From: Micromonospora rosaria
GTDB lineage: Bacteria > Actinomycetota > Actinomycetes > Mycobacteriales > Micromonosporaceae
Direction: 5' to 3'
Assembly: GCF_001567585.1 (NCBI RefSeq)
Contig: NZ_LRQV01000031.1
Span: forward strand, 1-57,062
Length of the DNA stretch: 57,062 nt
A program made the translations under genes and the position numbers. Position 1 is the stretch's first letter, and each line of letters begins with the position of its first letter. Shown here piece after piece: positions 40,901 to 48,448 of the stretch. The notes below the pieces were generated by a model, which worked only from the letters and a program-made list of their open reading frames with translations, was not told the DNA's origin and did no database searches.

Positions 40901-42120
40901 AGCAGGCAGTCCACCATGCCCCGCACGGTGGACTCGTCGAACAGGTCGGTGGCGTAGGTGAGGCCGCCGCGCACCCCGCCGGCACCGGGCCGCTCGACGA
41001 GCTGCAGGTTGAGATCGAAGCGGGCCGGTGGCGGGCCGGTGGGCACCGGCTCCATCCGCAGCCCGCCGAGCTCGACCGGGGACACGCCGGTGGTCTGCAC
41101 GGCGACCATCACCTGGAAGAGCGGGTGCCGGGCCGTGGACCGGGCCGGCGCGAGCTCCTCCACGAGCCGCTCGAACGGCACGTCCTGATGGTCGAGGGCC
41201 TGCAGGCCGGTCTCCCGGACCCGGCTCAGCAGCTCGGCGCAGGTCGGATCGCCGGACAGGTCCGTCCGCACCACCAGCGTGTTGACGAAGAAGCCGACCA
41301 GTTCGTCGAGCGCCTCGTCCATCCGTCCGGCGGTCGGGGTGCCCAACGGGATGTCGTCCCCGCCGCCGAGCCGCGACAGCACCACCGCCACCGCCGCCTG
41401 GACCACCATGAACAGGGTCACCCCGTGCGACCGGGCCAGCGCGGCCAGGCGGGCGTGCAGCTCCGGTGGGATCTCGACCGCCACCACCCCACCGGCGAAG
41501 GACGCCACCGCCGGTCGCTGCCGGTCGACCGGCAGCGCCAGCTCCTCCGGCAGGCCCGCCAGGGCCCGCCGCCAGTAGGCGACCTGCTGGTCGAGCAACC
41601 CGCCGGAGGAGAGCAGCTCCCGCTGCCAGAGGGTGTAGTCGACGTACTGCACCGGCAGCGGTGCCCAGCCGGGCGGCTCGCCGGCGCGGCGCGCCCGGTA
41701 GGCCACGGCGAGGTCCCGGGCCAGCGGACCCATCGACCAGCCGTCCACGGCGATGTGGTGCATCGCCAGCACCAGCACGTGCTCCCGGTCACCGGCCACC
41801 GCGAGCGACGCCCGCAGCGGCGCCTCCCGCGCCAGATCGAAGGGGTACGCCGCGGCGGAGGCGACCTCGTCGACGGTGATCCGCGTCAGCTCCACCGTGT
41901 CCGGCACGGCGAGCACCTGCTGGTGCGGCTCCCCGTCCACTGCCGGGAACACCGTGCGCAACACCTCGTGCCGGGCGACGACGTCGCGCAGCGCGGCCCG
42001 TAACGCCGCCACGTCGAGGTCACCGGTCAACCGCAGCGCGATGGAGCTGTTGTAGGCGCTGCCACCGTCGATCTGGTGCAGGAACCACAACCGGCGCTGC
42101 GCGAACGACAACGGGATCAC
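31906..42120 (-). CDS. NRPS3: C-A-T | C-(degenerate A)-T | C-A-T | terminal C-like
   Basis: 3404 residues, GTG 42120 overlapping the NRPS2 stop (GTGA). Module 1: C with HHIAVDG (~123), A ([11 protein letters not shown], ~590; pocket D-V-F-Q-I-A-L-L-Y, unassigned), T (~966). Module 2: C with HHLILDH (~1180), an A domain (~1480-1840) lacking a recognisable A3, with A4 shortened, A5 changed to YDPTG and A8-A10 missing, then an intact T (LGGHSLLA, ~1885). Module 3: C with HHLVGDH (~2077), A (~2508; pocket D-A-W-W-I-G-G-T-F, close to Val codes), T (~2892). A ~430-residue C-like domain with SHMAVDT (~3083) ends the protein where a thioesterase might be expected. A TTA codon lies at residue ~40 (42001-42003). 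The YPLxPLQEG entry and HHxxxDH motif mark modules 2 and 3 as a distinct C subclass. Confidence 0.95.
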   Translation of the reverse strand: MIPLSFAQRRLWFLHQIDGGSAYNSSIALRLTGDLDVAALRAALRDVVARHEVLRTVFPAVDGEPHQQVLAVPDTVELTRITVDEVASAAAYPFDLAREAPLRASLAVAGDREHVLVLAMHHIAVDGWSMGPLARDLAVAYRARRAGEPPGWAPLPVQYVDYTLWQRELLSSGGLLDQQVAYWRRALAGLPEELALPVDRQRPAVASFAGGVVAVEIPPELHARLAALARSHGVTLFMVVQAAVAVVLSRLGGGDDIPLGTPTAGRMDEALDELVGFFVNTLVVRTDLSGDPTCAELLSRVRETGLQALDHQDVPFERLVEELAPARSTARHPLFQVMVAVQTTGVSPVELGGLRMEPVPTGPPPARFDLNLQLVERPGAGGVRGGLTYATDLFDESTVRGMVDCLLRVLAAMAADPSAPVGRIDVLGPARRRELLAAGDGGAAAVRDVSLGELFAEQVARTPDAVAVVDGERRLTYAQVDVAAGRLASWLRGRGVGPESLVGLWLDRSAELTVAMLAVWKAGGAYLPLDPDHPVRRVRDMVEDARPVVVLSSRPAPGCVVLSDVELPEAVCAGVGVRAEQPAFVIYTSGSTGRPKGVVVQHRAVVHRLAALQREFGLSAADRVLVKTPSGFDVSFFEYVWPLLQGAVQVVGRADGHRDPDYLAEVIVAERVTVVQFVPSMLRVFLQSSKAAACTGLRVVICAGEALPQDLAWESVRVLGVPLANLYGPSEAVLYCTSARIDAGDPVTIGGPIAHTHAYVLDDRLRLVPPGVAGELYVTGAGLARGYLRRFGLTAGRFVADPFGAGGRMYRTGDVVRWSAGGALEFVGRADDQVKIRGVRIELGEIEAVVAACPGVRRAAVVVREDEPGEKRLVAYVVGDGDGVRDFVAERLPENMVPAATVELESLPVSVNGKLDRAALPAPVFDATGRGPRTLREEIIGAEFAAVLGLASVGVTDSFFDLGGHSLLVVTLVERLRARNVAVDVRTLFEAPTVERLAAVAGQPEVTAPEPAVPPDATVLTPEMVPMAGLPADEVAAVGAATCGGVGNVADVYPLAPLQEGLFFHHRLGDAAGGDPYELRLVVRLGSAAEVADFLAGWQAVIDRHDILRTALAWEGLTHPVQVVHRHATLPVTELGPDDLTRVADPADRDLPPLDLRRAPLMDAHVAGVRVLLRVHHLILDHTALGVVLDEVRAVMRGESADLPAPLPYRTFVAQALSGVSRAEHVAYFRRLLADVTEPTAAFGVLDVRGDGRGATHARAVLDAGVAVRVREAARRRGVTPATFFHVVWSRALAAMSGRDDVVFGTMVFGRLRAGAGGDRVPGLFLNTLPVRARVAGVAVADALGAMRAQLAEAMVHEHAPLGLAQPVSGVTAPTPLFTTLLNYRYGGDAAPVFDVVAGRERTNYPLDVSVDDLGEAGFRFSVHAVAPIDPQVVCAVLRTTTLGVVEAVETLPGQDLALVDVVAAPGPADPGRRGRAVTLGEVFAAQVARSPEAVAVVDGERRLTYAQVDVAAGRLASWLRGRGVGPGSPVGLWLDRSADLVVAMLAVWRAGGACLPLEPDDPHGRVPDVVAGARPVVVLSSRPAPGCTPLSEVDLPAVGPVGAGRPGAGVAAEHPAYLGHPATPGVALSHRAVLNRSAALQAGFGLSATDRVLVATPVDHVWPLLHGATLVVARAGGSLAATIAAQRVTVAQLLPPALRTLAQSPDPGACPDLRALGCLGAGAPPEATWRGVPVTPVYDPTGATPVVAGHPPADAALRVLDGRLRPIPAGVAGELYVTGAGLTHDWRDPSGPTAGRFVADPFGAGGRMYRTGDVVRWSAGGALEYVGRAGDRERGPGSRADADAPAGWAPPEGPDEQTIAAVWSELLGVDGVGRYDDFFALGGHSLLALTMVERLRTRGLDRTVRMVFDHPTVAGLAAGLPGGPVVAELPPFAGLTPQEVDGIAAGHAGDLQDVHPLIPLQEGILYHHLLAPETDGYVLSQLLAVDNRERLDAFLAALNAVVQRHDILRTSFHWAGLRHPVQAVWRHATVAVEEVEPARLTGPVRMDPSRPPLLRVLLARDGDGPQWLARVLLHHLVGDHTSMAVVHSEVAAILAGRELPRPVPYREAVAQVLAGGRAEDHDRFFTELLAGVSEPCAPYGILDVRGDGTALTEARGVADGRAVRELARRCGVPTAAVVHLAWALVLGRLTGRDDVVFGTVLSGRMHVGGSAERALGLFVNTLPIRVDAAGHTVGSGLREVQRLVAGLIRHEQAPLAQAQRCSAVPAGTPLFTSLLNVRRHDPQAAGPQRSWTGITTLGGAGGTNYPLVASVDDGGDDLVVTVQARSPIDPEQVCALLGRALSALTGGDDVALDRLEIVPAVPSPPGPTGGGESVPEAFARQARATPDAVAVQHGDRSVTYAELAAAADRIAAGLVRAGVRRGSRVAVSAGRGVDLVAGLLGILRAGAVYVPLDPADPPARRQWALADADPVLLLDEATLAELLRAGTPAASPGVPVGGADAAYVMYTSGSTGVPKGVVVEHRNIVSLVRDNGFLGLGPDDAVAFAANPAFDAATWELWAPLLHGARVVVVDEPDVLAADRFAALLTAARVTVLWLTAGLFHQYREQLGDVFAGLRCLIAGGDTLDPASVRRVLRSGAPQVFLNGYGPTESTTFALVHRIGAGEWDSVPIGRPVAGRHVHLLDSRGRQVPPGVVGELYLGGTGLAQGYLGRPALTAARFVADPYAADGSRLYRTGDLGRWLPDGTVEFLGRNDVQLKVRGFRAEPGEVEARLGEHPSIAACVVVVAGDRLVAYCVPAGEHGIDPVALRGHVAAQVPAFLVPAAFVALDALPLTRNGKVDRAALPDLDAGAVARADYEPPQAGVERLIADIWAETLGVARVGRHDNFYALGGHSLLAVRVAEQIRAGGLECDVRMVAATPTLADLAAAASREARTSAPPRSGGPVAGRRYDLTWGQRGIYEHFRRNGFAMEAGIVPVHWALPRPCPPEAVRRALDHLVHRHECLRTVYLDDTGTPVGPGNPAPVGRVRQRIDPAGPVPVALTDRAPAEVLDAAATLDPFAASALQVQLIGTGAGVVAVAGGISHMAVDTFGLTTLEAEFRHCLRAALDGVPVDGLPPVRQPRELAVEEATPTAAAAGAEAMRYLRSLLQRAPRVYLTAGQPRSQLRVSQVRGISWRLQQAVDQVAKECSAAVPAVLETLVAALLAAHTGEPRVLLRTLHARRHWFSGVSYVAPQSLPSHILLDVPAGCSFEEVLERARAARAEAAARTDFDVCDMLDLHAEIGAGIGRFPDGFVLFNCWDAEPAVPDAEPAGTRPAQVEVRPETSMLLDMQAEIACGTHAVPGGMWIKFGFSEALIGTTAQTFLHRLELFAEAVSAGPGAPLPTLTSLGVSHAEPHRQQGPARPG
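36631..36742. repeat. 112-bp near-identical A-domain segment in degenerate module 2
   Basis: Matches 39631-39742 (module 1 A domain) at an offset of exactly 3000 bp with two mismatches (36644 and 36702). Identity stops abruptly where the module 2 copy loses its A8-A10 region, so this repeat marks the edge of the deletion. It covers the [18 protein letters not shown] segment. Confidence 0.85.
39631..39742. repeat. 112-bp near-identical A-domain segment in intact module 1
   Basis: Intact partner of 36631-36742. A similar but less perfect copy is found in NRPS2 around 42720-42830, so the three A domains share a homogenised core. Confidence 0.85.
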
Positions 42121-43910
42121 GAGGCATCCTCCGGACGGGGCATCCGGCGCAGCCGGGGCCGGGCTTGGGGAGCCGAGTCGAGGATGCGGGCGAGGCCCTC
42201 GGCGGTCGGGTTCCGGGACAGGGACTGCAGGGACACCTCGCGGCCGAGCGTCGAGCGGACCCGGCCGACGACGCGGATCGCGAGCTGCGGATGGCCGCCG
42301 AGGGCGAAGAAGTCGTCCGTGCCGCCGACCGTGGGCAGGCCCAGCACGTCGGCGAAGATCGCGCAGAGGGCGGTCTCGTAGCGGGTGGGCGCCGCGCGGG
42401 CGGTCCGGGCGTCGACCGGCGCCGGCAGCCTGGCCCGGTCGAGTTTGCCGTTGCCGGTCACCGGCAGCGCGTCGAGCTCCACCACCGCGGCGGGGACCAG
42501 GTGCTCGGGCAGCCGCCCGGCGGCGAAGTCCCGCACCCCGGCCCCGTCGCCGACCACGTACGCGACCAGCCGTTTGCCACCCGGGCCGTCCTCGCGCACC
42601 ACCACCGCGGCCCGGCGGACCCCGGGGCAGGCCGCGACGACCGCCTCGACCTCGCCGGGTTCGACCCGGAACCCGCGGATCTTGACCTGGTCGTCGGCGC
42701 GGCCGACGAACTCGAGCTGCCCGCCGGCCGACCACCGCACCACGTCCCCGGTGCGGTACATCCGTTCCCCGGCACCGAACGGGTCCGCCACGAACCGGCC
42801 CGCCGTCAACCCGAAGCGGCGCAGGTACCCGCGCGCCACCCCGGTGCCGGCCACGTAGAGCTCGCCCGGAACGCCGGGCGGGACGAGCCGGAGCCGGTCG
42901 TCCAGCACGTACACCCGGGTGCCGGCGATCGGCCGGCCGATCGGCACCGGGCCCGCGCCGGCCAACGGGTCGCTGACCGTGGCGCAGATCGTCGTCTCGG
43001 TCGGACCGTAGGCGTTGATCATGCGGCGGCCCGGGGACAGGGCGGCGGCCAGCTCGACCGGGCACGCCTCCCCGGCGACGACCAGGGTCGGCACCCGGAC
43101 GGCGGCGACGGGCAGCGCGGCGAGCACCGACGGCGTGACCGTGGCATGGGTGAGCGCCGCCGGGCCGGTCAGCACCCCGAACGGGTTGTCTGCCGGCCCG
43201 ACGACGAGCGTGGCGCCGGTGAGCAGCGCGCCGAGGATCTCCCACACCGAGGCGTCGAAGGCCGGCGAGAAGACCTGGGCGACCCGGCTGCCCGCCCCCA
43301 GACCGAGGTGCCGGCGCTGGGCGGCCACCAGGTCGGCGATGCCGCGATGGCTGACCACCACACCCTTGGGCGCACCGGTCGAGCCGGAGGTGAAGATGAC
43401 GTACGCGGCCTGCTCCGGCCGGTGCCGGACCTGCGGCGCGGTCGCGGGCCGGTCCCCGGCCCCGGTCACCGTCCGCGCGTCGTCAACGACCAGCGCGGGT
43501 CTCGCGTCGGCGAGCAGCCGCTGGATCCGGGCCGCCGGGTGACCGGGGTCGACGGGCAGGTAGGCGGCACCGGCCTTCAGGACGCCGAGGACGGCGACGA
43601 CGAGGTCGACCGAGCGGGGCAGCAGCAGCGCGACGACGTCGTCGGCACCGACGCCACGGTCGACCAGCAGGTGCGCGAAGCGGTTGGCGCGGCGGTCCAG
43701 GTCGCCGTAGGTCAGCTCCCGCGCACCGTCGACGACGGCGAGCGCGCCGGGCAGACGCCGCGCCACGGCCGCGAACATCTCGGGCACCGTGGTCGGGGCT
43801 GCGACGGCGGGGCCACCGTGCCCCAGGGCGAGCATCCGCCGACACCCGGCGTCGTCGAGACGCGGCGGGACCGAGGTGTCGTGGGCCGTGCCGTCCCCGG
43901 GCGTGGTCAC
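42117..43910 (-). CDS. NRPS2: A-T with Phe-like pocket; carrier lacks its serine
   Basis: 597 residues. GTG 43910 lies inside the stop of a 47-residue ORF (GTGA). The N-terminus begins in what looks like a C-A linker ([18 protein letters not shown]), so an ancestral C domain is missing. The A domain is complete ([11 protein letters not shown] ~178, [16 protein letters not shown]) with pocket D-A-W-T-V-A-A-I-C, a Phe code. The carrier motif reads LGGHPQLA (~541) where LGGHSLLA is expected. The phosphopantetheine serine is proline, so this T domain cannot be primed. The ending [11 protein letters not shown] and the last ~75 bp closely match the end of NRPS1, which also ends in a Phe module. This looks like a duplicated, truncated copy that may now supply Phe-AMP in trans. 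Confidence 0.93.
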   Translation of the reverse strand: MTTPGDGTAHDTSVPPRLDDAGCRRMLALGHGGPAVAAPTTVPEMFAAVARRLPGALAVVDGARELTYGDLDRRANRFAHLLVDRGVGADDVVALLLPRSVDLVVAVLGVLKAGAAYLPVDPGHPAARIQRLLADARPALVVDDARTVTGAGDRPATAPQVRHRPEQAAYVIFTSGSTGAPKGVVVSHRGIADLVAAQRRHLGLGAGSRVAQVFSPAFDASVWEILGALLTGATLVVGPADNPFGVLTGPAALTHATVTPSVLAALPVAAVRVPTLVVAGEACPVELAAALSPGRRMINAYGPTETTICATVSDPLAGAGPVPIGRPIAGTRVYVLDDRLRLVPPGVPGELYVAGTGVARGYLRRFGLTAGRFVADPFGAGERMYRTGDVVRWSAGGQLEFVGRADDQVKIRGFRVEPGEVEAVVAACPGVRRAAVVVREDGPGGKRLVAYVVGDGAGVRDFAAGRLPEHLVPAAVVELDALPVTGNGKLDRARLPAPVDARTARAAPTRYETALCAIFADVLGLPTVGGTDDFFALGGHPQLAIRVVGRVRSTLGREVSLQSLSRNPTAEGLARILDSAPQARPRLRRMPRPEDAS

Positions 43911-44050
43911 GAGGGACAGCCCGGGCCGGGTACGGGACAGCGGCACCCGTGGCCGGCGCGCCCGCACAAGCTCGTGGCGGTGGCACCGACCGACGTCGCG
44001 ACGCATTCCCGCGTGCTGTCGGCAATCTCGGGGCCGCCGATGGTGCGCAT
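43907..44050 (-). CDS. 47-residue ORF, start region resembles the neuB-like gene
   Basis: It begins ATG 44050 after GGGGAAG and ends in a TGA that overlaps the NRPS2 GTG start. Residues 1-13 ([13 protein letters not shown]) align with MRTLTIGDREISDTT of the neuB-like protein, and the upstream 114 bp are also duplicated. The rest has no similarity to NeuB and contains five cysteines, four of them in its C-terminal third. It is best read as the truncated 5' remnant of a duplicated neuB-like gene that now serves as a translational lead-in for NRPS2. A functional small peptide cannot be excluded. Confidence 0.5.
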   Translation of the reverse strand: MRTIGGPEIADSTRECVATSVGATATSLCGRAGHGCRCPVPGPGCPS

Positions 44051-44164
44051 GTCTTCCCCACTCACGGTCGTTGACGGATCTCGCGGTACGGCTGTCTCGG
44101 TGCCCAATGCTCGGATCCGGACCGAACCGGCGGCATCTGCAATCACCACCGTTACAGCCGTCAC
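44051..44164 (-). promoter_or_regulatory. duplicated promoter/leader with GTAACGG motif, upstream of NRPS2/NRPS3
   Basis: Minus-strand positions 44164-44149 read GTGACGGCTGTAACGG. The stretch to the ATG aligns almost gap-free with 27063-27174 ahead of the neuB-like gene. This identifies the promoter of the second large NRPS operon and its probable origin by duplication. The 161 bp between this region and the VOC gene at 44326 hold the divergent promoter side; GCTAGCCTCC at 44287-44296 also occurs in similar form near 46565 and may be part of a plus-strand promoter. Confidence 0.55.
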
Positions 44165-44325
44165 CCCGCGGATGACGACGACCCGGGGCGCACACTTCCC
44201 GCTCGGCGCGGGCCGCGACTCCGGCCCTTCTCCCAGCCGTCTGTCACAGATGCTTCGTCACGCGCGCCGGTGGCAACCGGAGGTGGCTAGCCTCCCGGAA
44301 GGAATCGCGCAACGAAGGAGACCCC

Positions 44326-44760
44326 GTGTACGACCCGGCTCGCGGCTTTCCCCACGTGGTCGTCGAACTCGCCTACGCCGACCCCGACCGTGCCGTCGAC
44401 TGGCTCGTGGGCGTCTTCGGATTCCGCCTGCTCCTCCGGCAGCCGGCCACCGGGACCATCCGCCATGCCGACCTCGACACGGGCGGTGGCATCGTCATGG
44501 TCCGGTCGGCCGGCGGACGGCACACCGGCGCCTGCACCGGCGGGCACACCTGCAAACAGGTCATCGTCTGGGTGCCCGACGTCGACGCGCACTTCGTCCG
44601 CGCCACCGCAGCCGGCGCCGACATCGTCGCGCCCGTGACGGACAAGCCGTGGGGGCTGCGCCAGTACCTGGTCCGCGACCTCGAAGGCCACCTGTGGGAG
44701 TTCACCCGGCACCTGCGGGACGTGCCCCCGCACGAGTGGGGCGCGGTCACCCTGCCGTAG
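44326..44760 (+). CDS. VOC-fold (glyoxalase/bleomycin-resistance type) protein
   Basis: 144 residues, GTG 44326 preceded by AAGGAG. The two beta-alpha-beta repeats of a vicinal-oxygen-chelate protein are visible: FPHVVVELAYADPDRAVDWLVGVFGFRLLLR at the N-terminus and VIVWVPDVDAHFVRATAAGADIV then YLVRDLEGHLWEFTRH at the C-terminus. Proteins of this fold act as metalloenzymes or as drug-sequestering resistance proteins; TioX of the thiocoraline cluster is a VOC-fold protein that binds the quinoline-bearing drug. Beside an apparent quinoline-acid pathway, self-protection is plausible. A catalytic isomerase or dioxygenase role is the alternative. Its 3' end overlaps the convergent A-T gene by 14 bp. 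Confidence 0.88.
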   Translation: MYDPARGFPHVVVELAYADPDRAVDWLVGVFGFRLLLRQPATGTIRHADLDTGGGIVMVRSAGGRHTGACTGGHTCKQVIVWVPDVDAHFVRATAAGADIVAPVTDKPWGLRQYLVRDLEGHLWEFTRHLRDVPPHEWGAVTLP

Positions 44761-46507
44761 CCTCCCGCACCGCCGAGGCGAGCTCGGCCAGGGTGCCCTT
44801 CTCGAACACCGTCCGCATCGGCAGGGTCACACCCCACTCGTCGCGGATCCGACCGGCCAACCGGGTCGCCAGCACCGAGTGACCGCCCAGCGTGAAGAAG
44901 TTGTCGCCCGGCCCGACCTCCGGCACCGCCAACAGCTCCCCGACCATCGCACACAGCCGGCGCTCCACCGACGCGGACGCCTCACCGCCGCGCTCCCCCG
45001 CCCGGTACGCCGCCGACGCGGCGAGATCCCGCAACGCCGTACGGTCGATCTTGCCGTTGGCGGTGACCGGGAGCCGTCGCAGCACCCGGACCGACGACGG
45101 CACCATGTGCTCCGGCAGGGTCTGCGCCGAGTGGGCGCGCAGCTCGGCAGCCGGCACCTCGACGCCGTCGACGGTGCTGACGTAGGCGGCGAGGCGCGCG
45201 CCCGCGAGGTCGCCGACCACCACCACGGCGGCGACGTCCACGGCCGGGTGCGCCGCCAACCGCGCCTCGACCTCGCCCAGCTCGACGCGGAAACCACGGA
45301 CCTTCACCTGGCCGTCGCCCCGGCTGGAGAAGACCACCTGCCCGTCCGCGCGGCGGTGGCCCCGGTCACCGGAGCGGTACATGCGACTGCCCGGCGGCCC
45401 GAACGGGTCCGGCACGAAACGGTCGGCGGTCAGCCCCGGCCGGTTCAGGTATCCGCGCGCCACACCGTTACCGGCCAGGTACAGCTCACCGTCGCGGCCG
45501 TCGGGGACCGGACGCAGCCGCTCGTCGAGGACGTACACGCTGTTGCCCGACCACGGCGTCCCGATGGTGATCTCGTCGGCGACGGTGACGGGACCGGCGA
45601 TGGTCGACCCGACCGTCGTCTCGGTCGGCCCGTACCCGTTGAACATCCGCCGCCCCGGCGACCACCTGGCCACCAGGGCGGGCGTGCACGCGTCACCGGT
45701 GGACATCAGCGTGCCGCCGACCAGCACGCCGTCGGGGTCGGTGACGCTCAGCGCGACCGGCGGCAGCACCGCGTGGGTGACCGCGTGACGGCGCAGCGTG
45801 GCGCGCAGCGGTTCGCCGGGCAGCAGTTCCTCGGCCGGGGCCACGACCAGCGCCGCCCCCGACAGCAACGCCGCCGACCAGTCCCAGAACGCCGCGTCGA
45901 AACTGATCGACGCCCACTGGAGCACCCGGTCACCCGGTCCGGGCGCGATCGACGCGGACTGGGCGGCCACGATGTCGGCGACGCCCTGGTGGGTCACGGC
46001 GACACCCTTGGGCGTCCCCGTCGAACCCGACGTGTAGATGACGTACATCAGGTGCCGGGGGTCCAGCGGAGCAGCCCGGCACCCGTCGGTCAGGTCGTCG
46101 CCCCGCCGCGACCCGATGTCCCGCACCGCGTCCGGGTCGTCCACCACCAGCTCGGCCACCGGCGCCCCGAGGTCCAGCGACACCCCCGCCGACCGGACCA
46201 GCAACACCGGCCGGGCGTCGTCGACCATGTGCGCCAGCCGCCGGGCGGGATACTGCGGGTCCAGCGGGAGGTAGGCGCCGCCGGCCTTGAGCACGGCCAG
46301 CAGCACCACCATCAGCTCGTCGCACTTCGGCATCGCCACCGCCACCGTGGTGTCGGCGCCGACGCCCCGCTCGACCAGCGCCCGCGCCAACCGGTTGGCG
46401 CGGGCGTTGAGCTCGGCGTAGGTGACCACGCGGGCACCGAAGATCACCGCCGGGTCGTCCCCGGCGCGCGCCACCACGGACTCGAACAACTCCGGAACGG
46501 TCGGCAC
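44747..46507 (-). CDS. stand-alone A-T didomain, probably loads tryptophan
   Basis: 586 residues with A3 [11 protein letters not shown] (~160), A5 GYGPTETT, A7 YRSGD, A8 GDGQVKVRGFRVE, A10 NGKID and an intact carrier LGGHSVLA (~543). The pocket reads D-A-W-V-M-T-G-V-G, which I cannot match to a standard code. GTG 46507 is preceded by GGAG at 7 nt. The neighbours (P450, tryptophan 2,3-dioxygenase, aminotransferase, aryl-AMP ligase) are those of 3-hydroxyquinaldate and quinoxaline pathways. There a small A-T protein (TioK, Ecm13) holds tryptophan for beta-hydroxylation. Tryptophan loading is inferred from this context, not from the code. Confidence 0.92.
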   Translation of the reverse strand: MPTVPELFESVVARAGDDPAVIFGARVVTYAELNARANRLARALVERGVGADTTVAVAMPKCDELMVVLLAVLKAGGAYLPLDPQYPARRLAHMVDDARPVLLVRSAGVSLDLGAPVAELVVDDPDAVRDIGSRRGDDLTDGCRAAPLDPRHLMYVIYTSGSTGTPKGVAVTHQGVADIVAAQSASIAPGPGDRVLQWASISFDAAFWDWSAALLSGAALVVAPAEELLPGEPLRATLRRHAVTHAVLPPVALSVTDPDGVLVGGTLMSTGDACTPALVARWSPGRRMFNGYGPTETTVGSTIAGPVTVADEITIGTPWSGNSVYVLDERLRPVPDGRDGELYLAGNGVARGYLNRPGLTADRFVPDPFGPPGSRMYRSGDRGHRRADGQVVFSSRGDGQVKVRGFRVELGEVEARLAAHPAVDVAAVVVVGDLAGARLAAYVSTVDGVEVPAAELRAHSAQTLPEHMVPSSVRVLRRLPVTANGKIDRTALRDLAASAAYRAGERGGEASASVERRLCAMVGELLAVPEVGPGDNFFTLGGHSVLATRLAGRIRDEWGVTLPMRTVFEKGTLAELASAVREATAG

Positions 46508-46747
46508 CTGCTCACTCCGTCCTCTGCGGTCCCCGGGTACGCGGGCGCTGCCCGGCGACCGACGCTAGCCTCCGCCGACGCGCCGGTGCCCGACGGCGAA
46601 AGGATCACGACAGGGCGGACGCCCTTGGACGATCCCTTTCCGGTCCCTGTCACCGGGCCGGCACCGGCGTCACGACCCGGGCCACGCTGGAGCGTCGGCG
46701 TCGACACGCCGTGCTGGTCAGCTCACCGACCCTGTGGGGTGGACGCG
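46508..46747. promoter_or_regulatory. divergent intergenic region between A-T gene and AMP-ligase gene
   Basis: 240 bp between two divergent starts, so at least two promoters should lie here. A GCTAGCCTCC element at ~46564-46573 resembles the one at 44287-44296. No GTAACGG site is seen, so the right-hand genes may be controlled differently from the large NRPS operons. I see no other structure. Confidence 0.4.
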
Positions 46748-48334
46748 ATGCTCGATGGATGTGTGCCCTGGCCCGAGGACCTCGCCACCCGCTACCGCCG
46801 CGAGGGCTACTGGCAGGGACGACCGCTGGGGGACCTGCTCGACGAGGCCTGCGCCCGGCACGCCGACCGGACCGCACTCGTGTGTGGCCAACGGCGGATC
46901 ACCTACGCCGACCTGGCGGCGCAGGCCCGCGCCGTCACCGGCGGGCTGGCGAACCTGGGCATCGCGCCGTTGGACCGGGTCGTCGTCCAACTGCCCAACG
47001 TGCCCGAGTTCGTCGTGGTGGTCCACGCGCTGCTGCGGATCGGCGCCATACCCGTCATGGCCCTGCCGGGACACCGCAGGGTCGAGCTCACCCACCTCTG
47101 CGCCCACTCGCAGGCCGTCGCCCTGGTCGTCGCCGACCAGGTCAAGGGCTTCGACCACCGCGCACTGGCCCGACAGGTACGGGCCGACGTCCCCACGCTG
47201 GAACACGTCGTGGTCTGCGGTGACGCCGAGGAGTTCACCGCCCTGACCGACCTGCACCGGCCGGGGCCGGACCTGCCCGCCGTCGACCCCGGCGAACCCG
47301 CGCTGTTCCTGCTCTCCGGCGGCACCACCGGCCTGCCCAAGCTCATCCCCCGGACCCACGACGACTACGCCTACAACATGCGCGCCACGGCGCAGGCCCT
47401 GCGGTTCGACGAGCACGGCGTCTACCTGGCCGTCAACCCGATCGGCCACAACTCCGCCCTCGGCTGCCCCGGCGTCCTCGGCACCCTGCTGGTCGGCGGC
47501 ACCGCCGTACTCACCTCCAGCGTCCGCCCCGACGAGGTGTTCGACCTGGTGCAACGGGAACGAGTGACCCTCACGACCCTCGTGCCACCCGTGGTACGGC
47601 TCTGGATCGACGCCGCCCGCCGGTCCGGTACCCGGCTGCCGCACCTGACACTCCAGGTCGGCAGCGCCAAGTTCGATCCCGCCCGCGCCGCCGAGGTACG
47701 CACCAGCCTCGGCGCCGGGCTGACGCAGTGGTTCGGCGTCGGCGAAGGGCTGCTGACCTACACCCGGCTGGACGACCCGGAGGAGATCGTCCTCACCACC
47801 GAGGGACGCCCCCTCGCCCCGCACGACGAGATCCTCGTCGTCGACCCCGACGACCGGCCCGTCCCCGACGGCGTCGAGGGTGAACTGCTGGTACGCGGCC
47901 CGTACACCATCCGCGGCTACTACCGCGCCGAGGAGCAGAACCGTCGCTCGTTCACCCCCGACGGCTACTTCCGCACCGGCGACCTGGTCCGCCGCCGGCC
48001 CGACGGAAGCATCGTCGTCGTCGGACGCATCAAGGACGTCATCAACCGGGGCGGGGAGAAGGTGCCCGCCGAGGAGGTCGAGGAGCACCTGCTCACCCAC
48101 GCCGCGATCCGGGACGCGGCGGTGGTCGGCGTGGCCGACCCCACGCTCGGTGAGAAGACCGTCGCCTTCGTCATCCTCCGGGACGAACCGGTCACCTCGG
48201 CGACGGTCAAGTCGTTCCTCCGCGAACGCGGCCTGGCCACCTACAAGATCCCCGACCGGGTGGTGCCGCTCGACGAGTTCCCGCGCACGGCCGTCGGCAA
48301 GGTCGACAAGGTCGCGCTGCGGGCGTCGGCGTAG
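46748..48334 (+). CDS. DhbE/EntE-type aryl-acid AMP ligase
   Basis: 528 residues, ATG start. It closely follows the DhbE pattern along its length: N-terminal LDGCVPWPEDLATRYRREG, VVVQLPNVPEFVVVV, A3 LSGGTTGLPKLIPRTHDDY (~190), GRIKDVINRGGEKV and a C-terminal GKVDK. The aryl-binding loop reads PIGHNSALGCPG (~234-245). His-Asn is conserved, but the serine that contacts the 3-hydroxyl in DhbE is cysteine, as in salicylate-type ligases. It should activate an aryl acid and pass it to an aryl carrier. Given the tryptophan-derived pathway beside it, 3-hydroxyquinaldate (TioJ-like role) is my preferred substrate; salicylate or 3-hydroxypicolinate remain possible. No aryl carrier protein is encoded here. 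Confidence 0.93.
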   Translation: MLDGCVPWPEDLATRYRREGYWQGRPLGDLLDEACARHADRTALVCGQRRITYADLAAQARAVTGGLANLGIAPLDRVVVQLPNVPEFVVVVHALLRIGAIPVMALPGHRRVELTHLCAHSQAVALVVADQVKGFDHRALARQVRADVPTLEHVVVCGDAEEFTALTDLHRPGPDLPAVDPGEPALFLLSGGTTGLPKLIPRTHDDYAYNMRATAQALRFDEHGVYLAVNPIGHNSALGCPGVLGTLLVGGTAVLTSSVRPDEVFDLVQRERVTLTTLVPPVVRLWIDAARRSGTRLPHLTLQVGSAKFDPARAAEVRTSLGAGLTQWFGVGEGLLTYTRLDDPEEIVLTTEGRPLAPHDEILVVDPDDRPVPDGVEGELLVRGPYTIRGYYRAEEQNRRSFTPDGYFRTGDLVRRRPDGSIVVVGRIKDVINRGGEKVPAEEVEEHLLTHAAIRDAAVVGVADPTLGEKTVAFVILRDEPVTSATVKSFLRERGLATYKIPDRVVPLDEFPRTAVGKVDKVALRASA

Positions 48335-48377
48335 CGACCGGGCCACCGGAGACCGCCCCGGCCACGCTGGCACCCGA

Positions 48378-48406
48378 CCGCCGACGCACCGGTCGAGCGT
48401 CGGCGG
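48378..48406. terminator. hairpin between convergent AMP-ligase and P450 genes
   Basis: A perfect 10-bp stem (CCGCCGACGC, 48378-48387, with GCGTCGGCGG, 48397-48406) and 9-nt loop lies in the 114-bp gap between convergent stops. It has no T-tract, and is consistent with a bidirectional GC-rich terminator. Confidence 0.45.
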
Positions 48407-48448
48407 GCCGGGCCGCCCCCGCAGCCCGCCCCGCTGCCGCCGTGCCGG

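Noticed and set aside
43907..44050. Small Cys-containing ORF as a RiPP precursor
   Set aside because: Its start matches the neuB-like gene in a duplicated region, no RiPP maturase is nearby, and its sequence after the start looks like drifted coding sequence.
43911..44195. 5' extension of the NRPS2 frame to 44195
   Set aside because: The extension runs through the duplicated promoter and leader and has no coding character; the GTGA overlap at 43907-43910 gives a better start.
45455..45480. GTAACGG sequence inside the A-T gene
   Set aside because: It encodes the conserved LAGNGVARG region and lacks the flanking motif, so it is a chance match.
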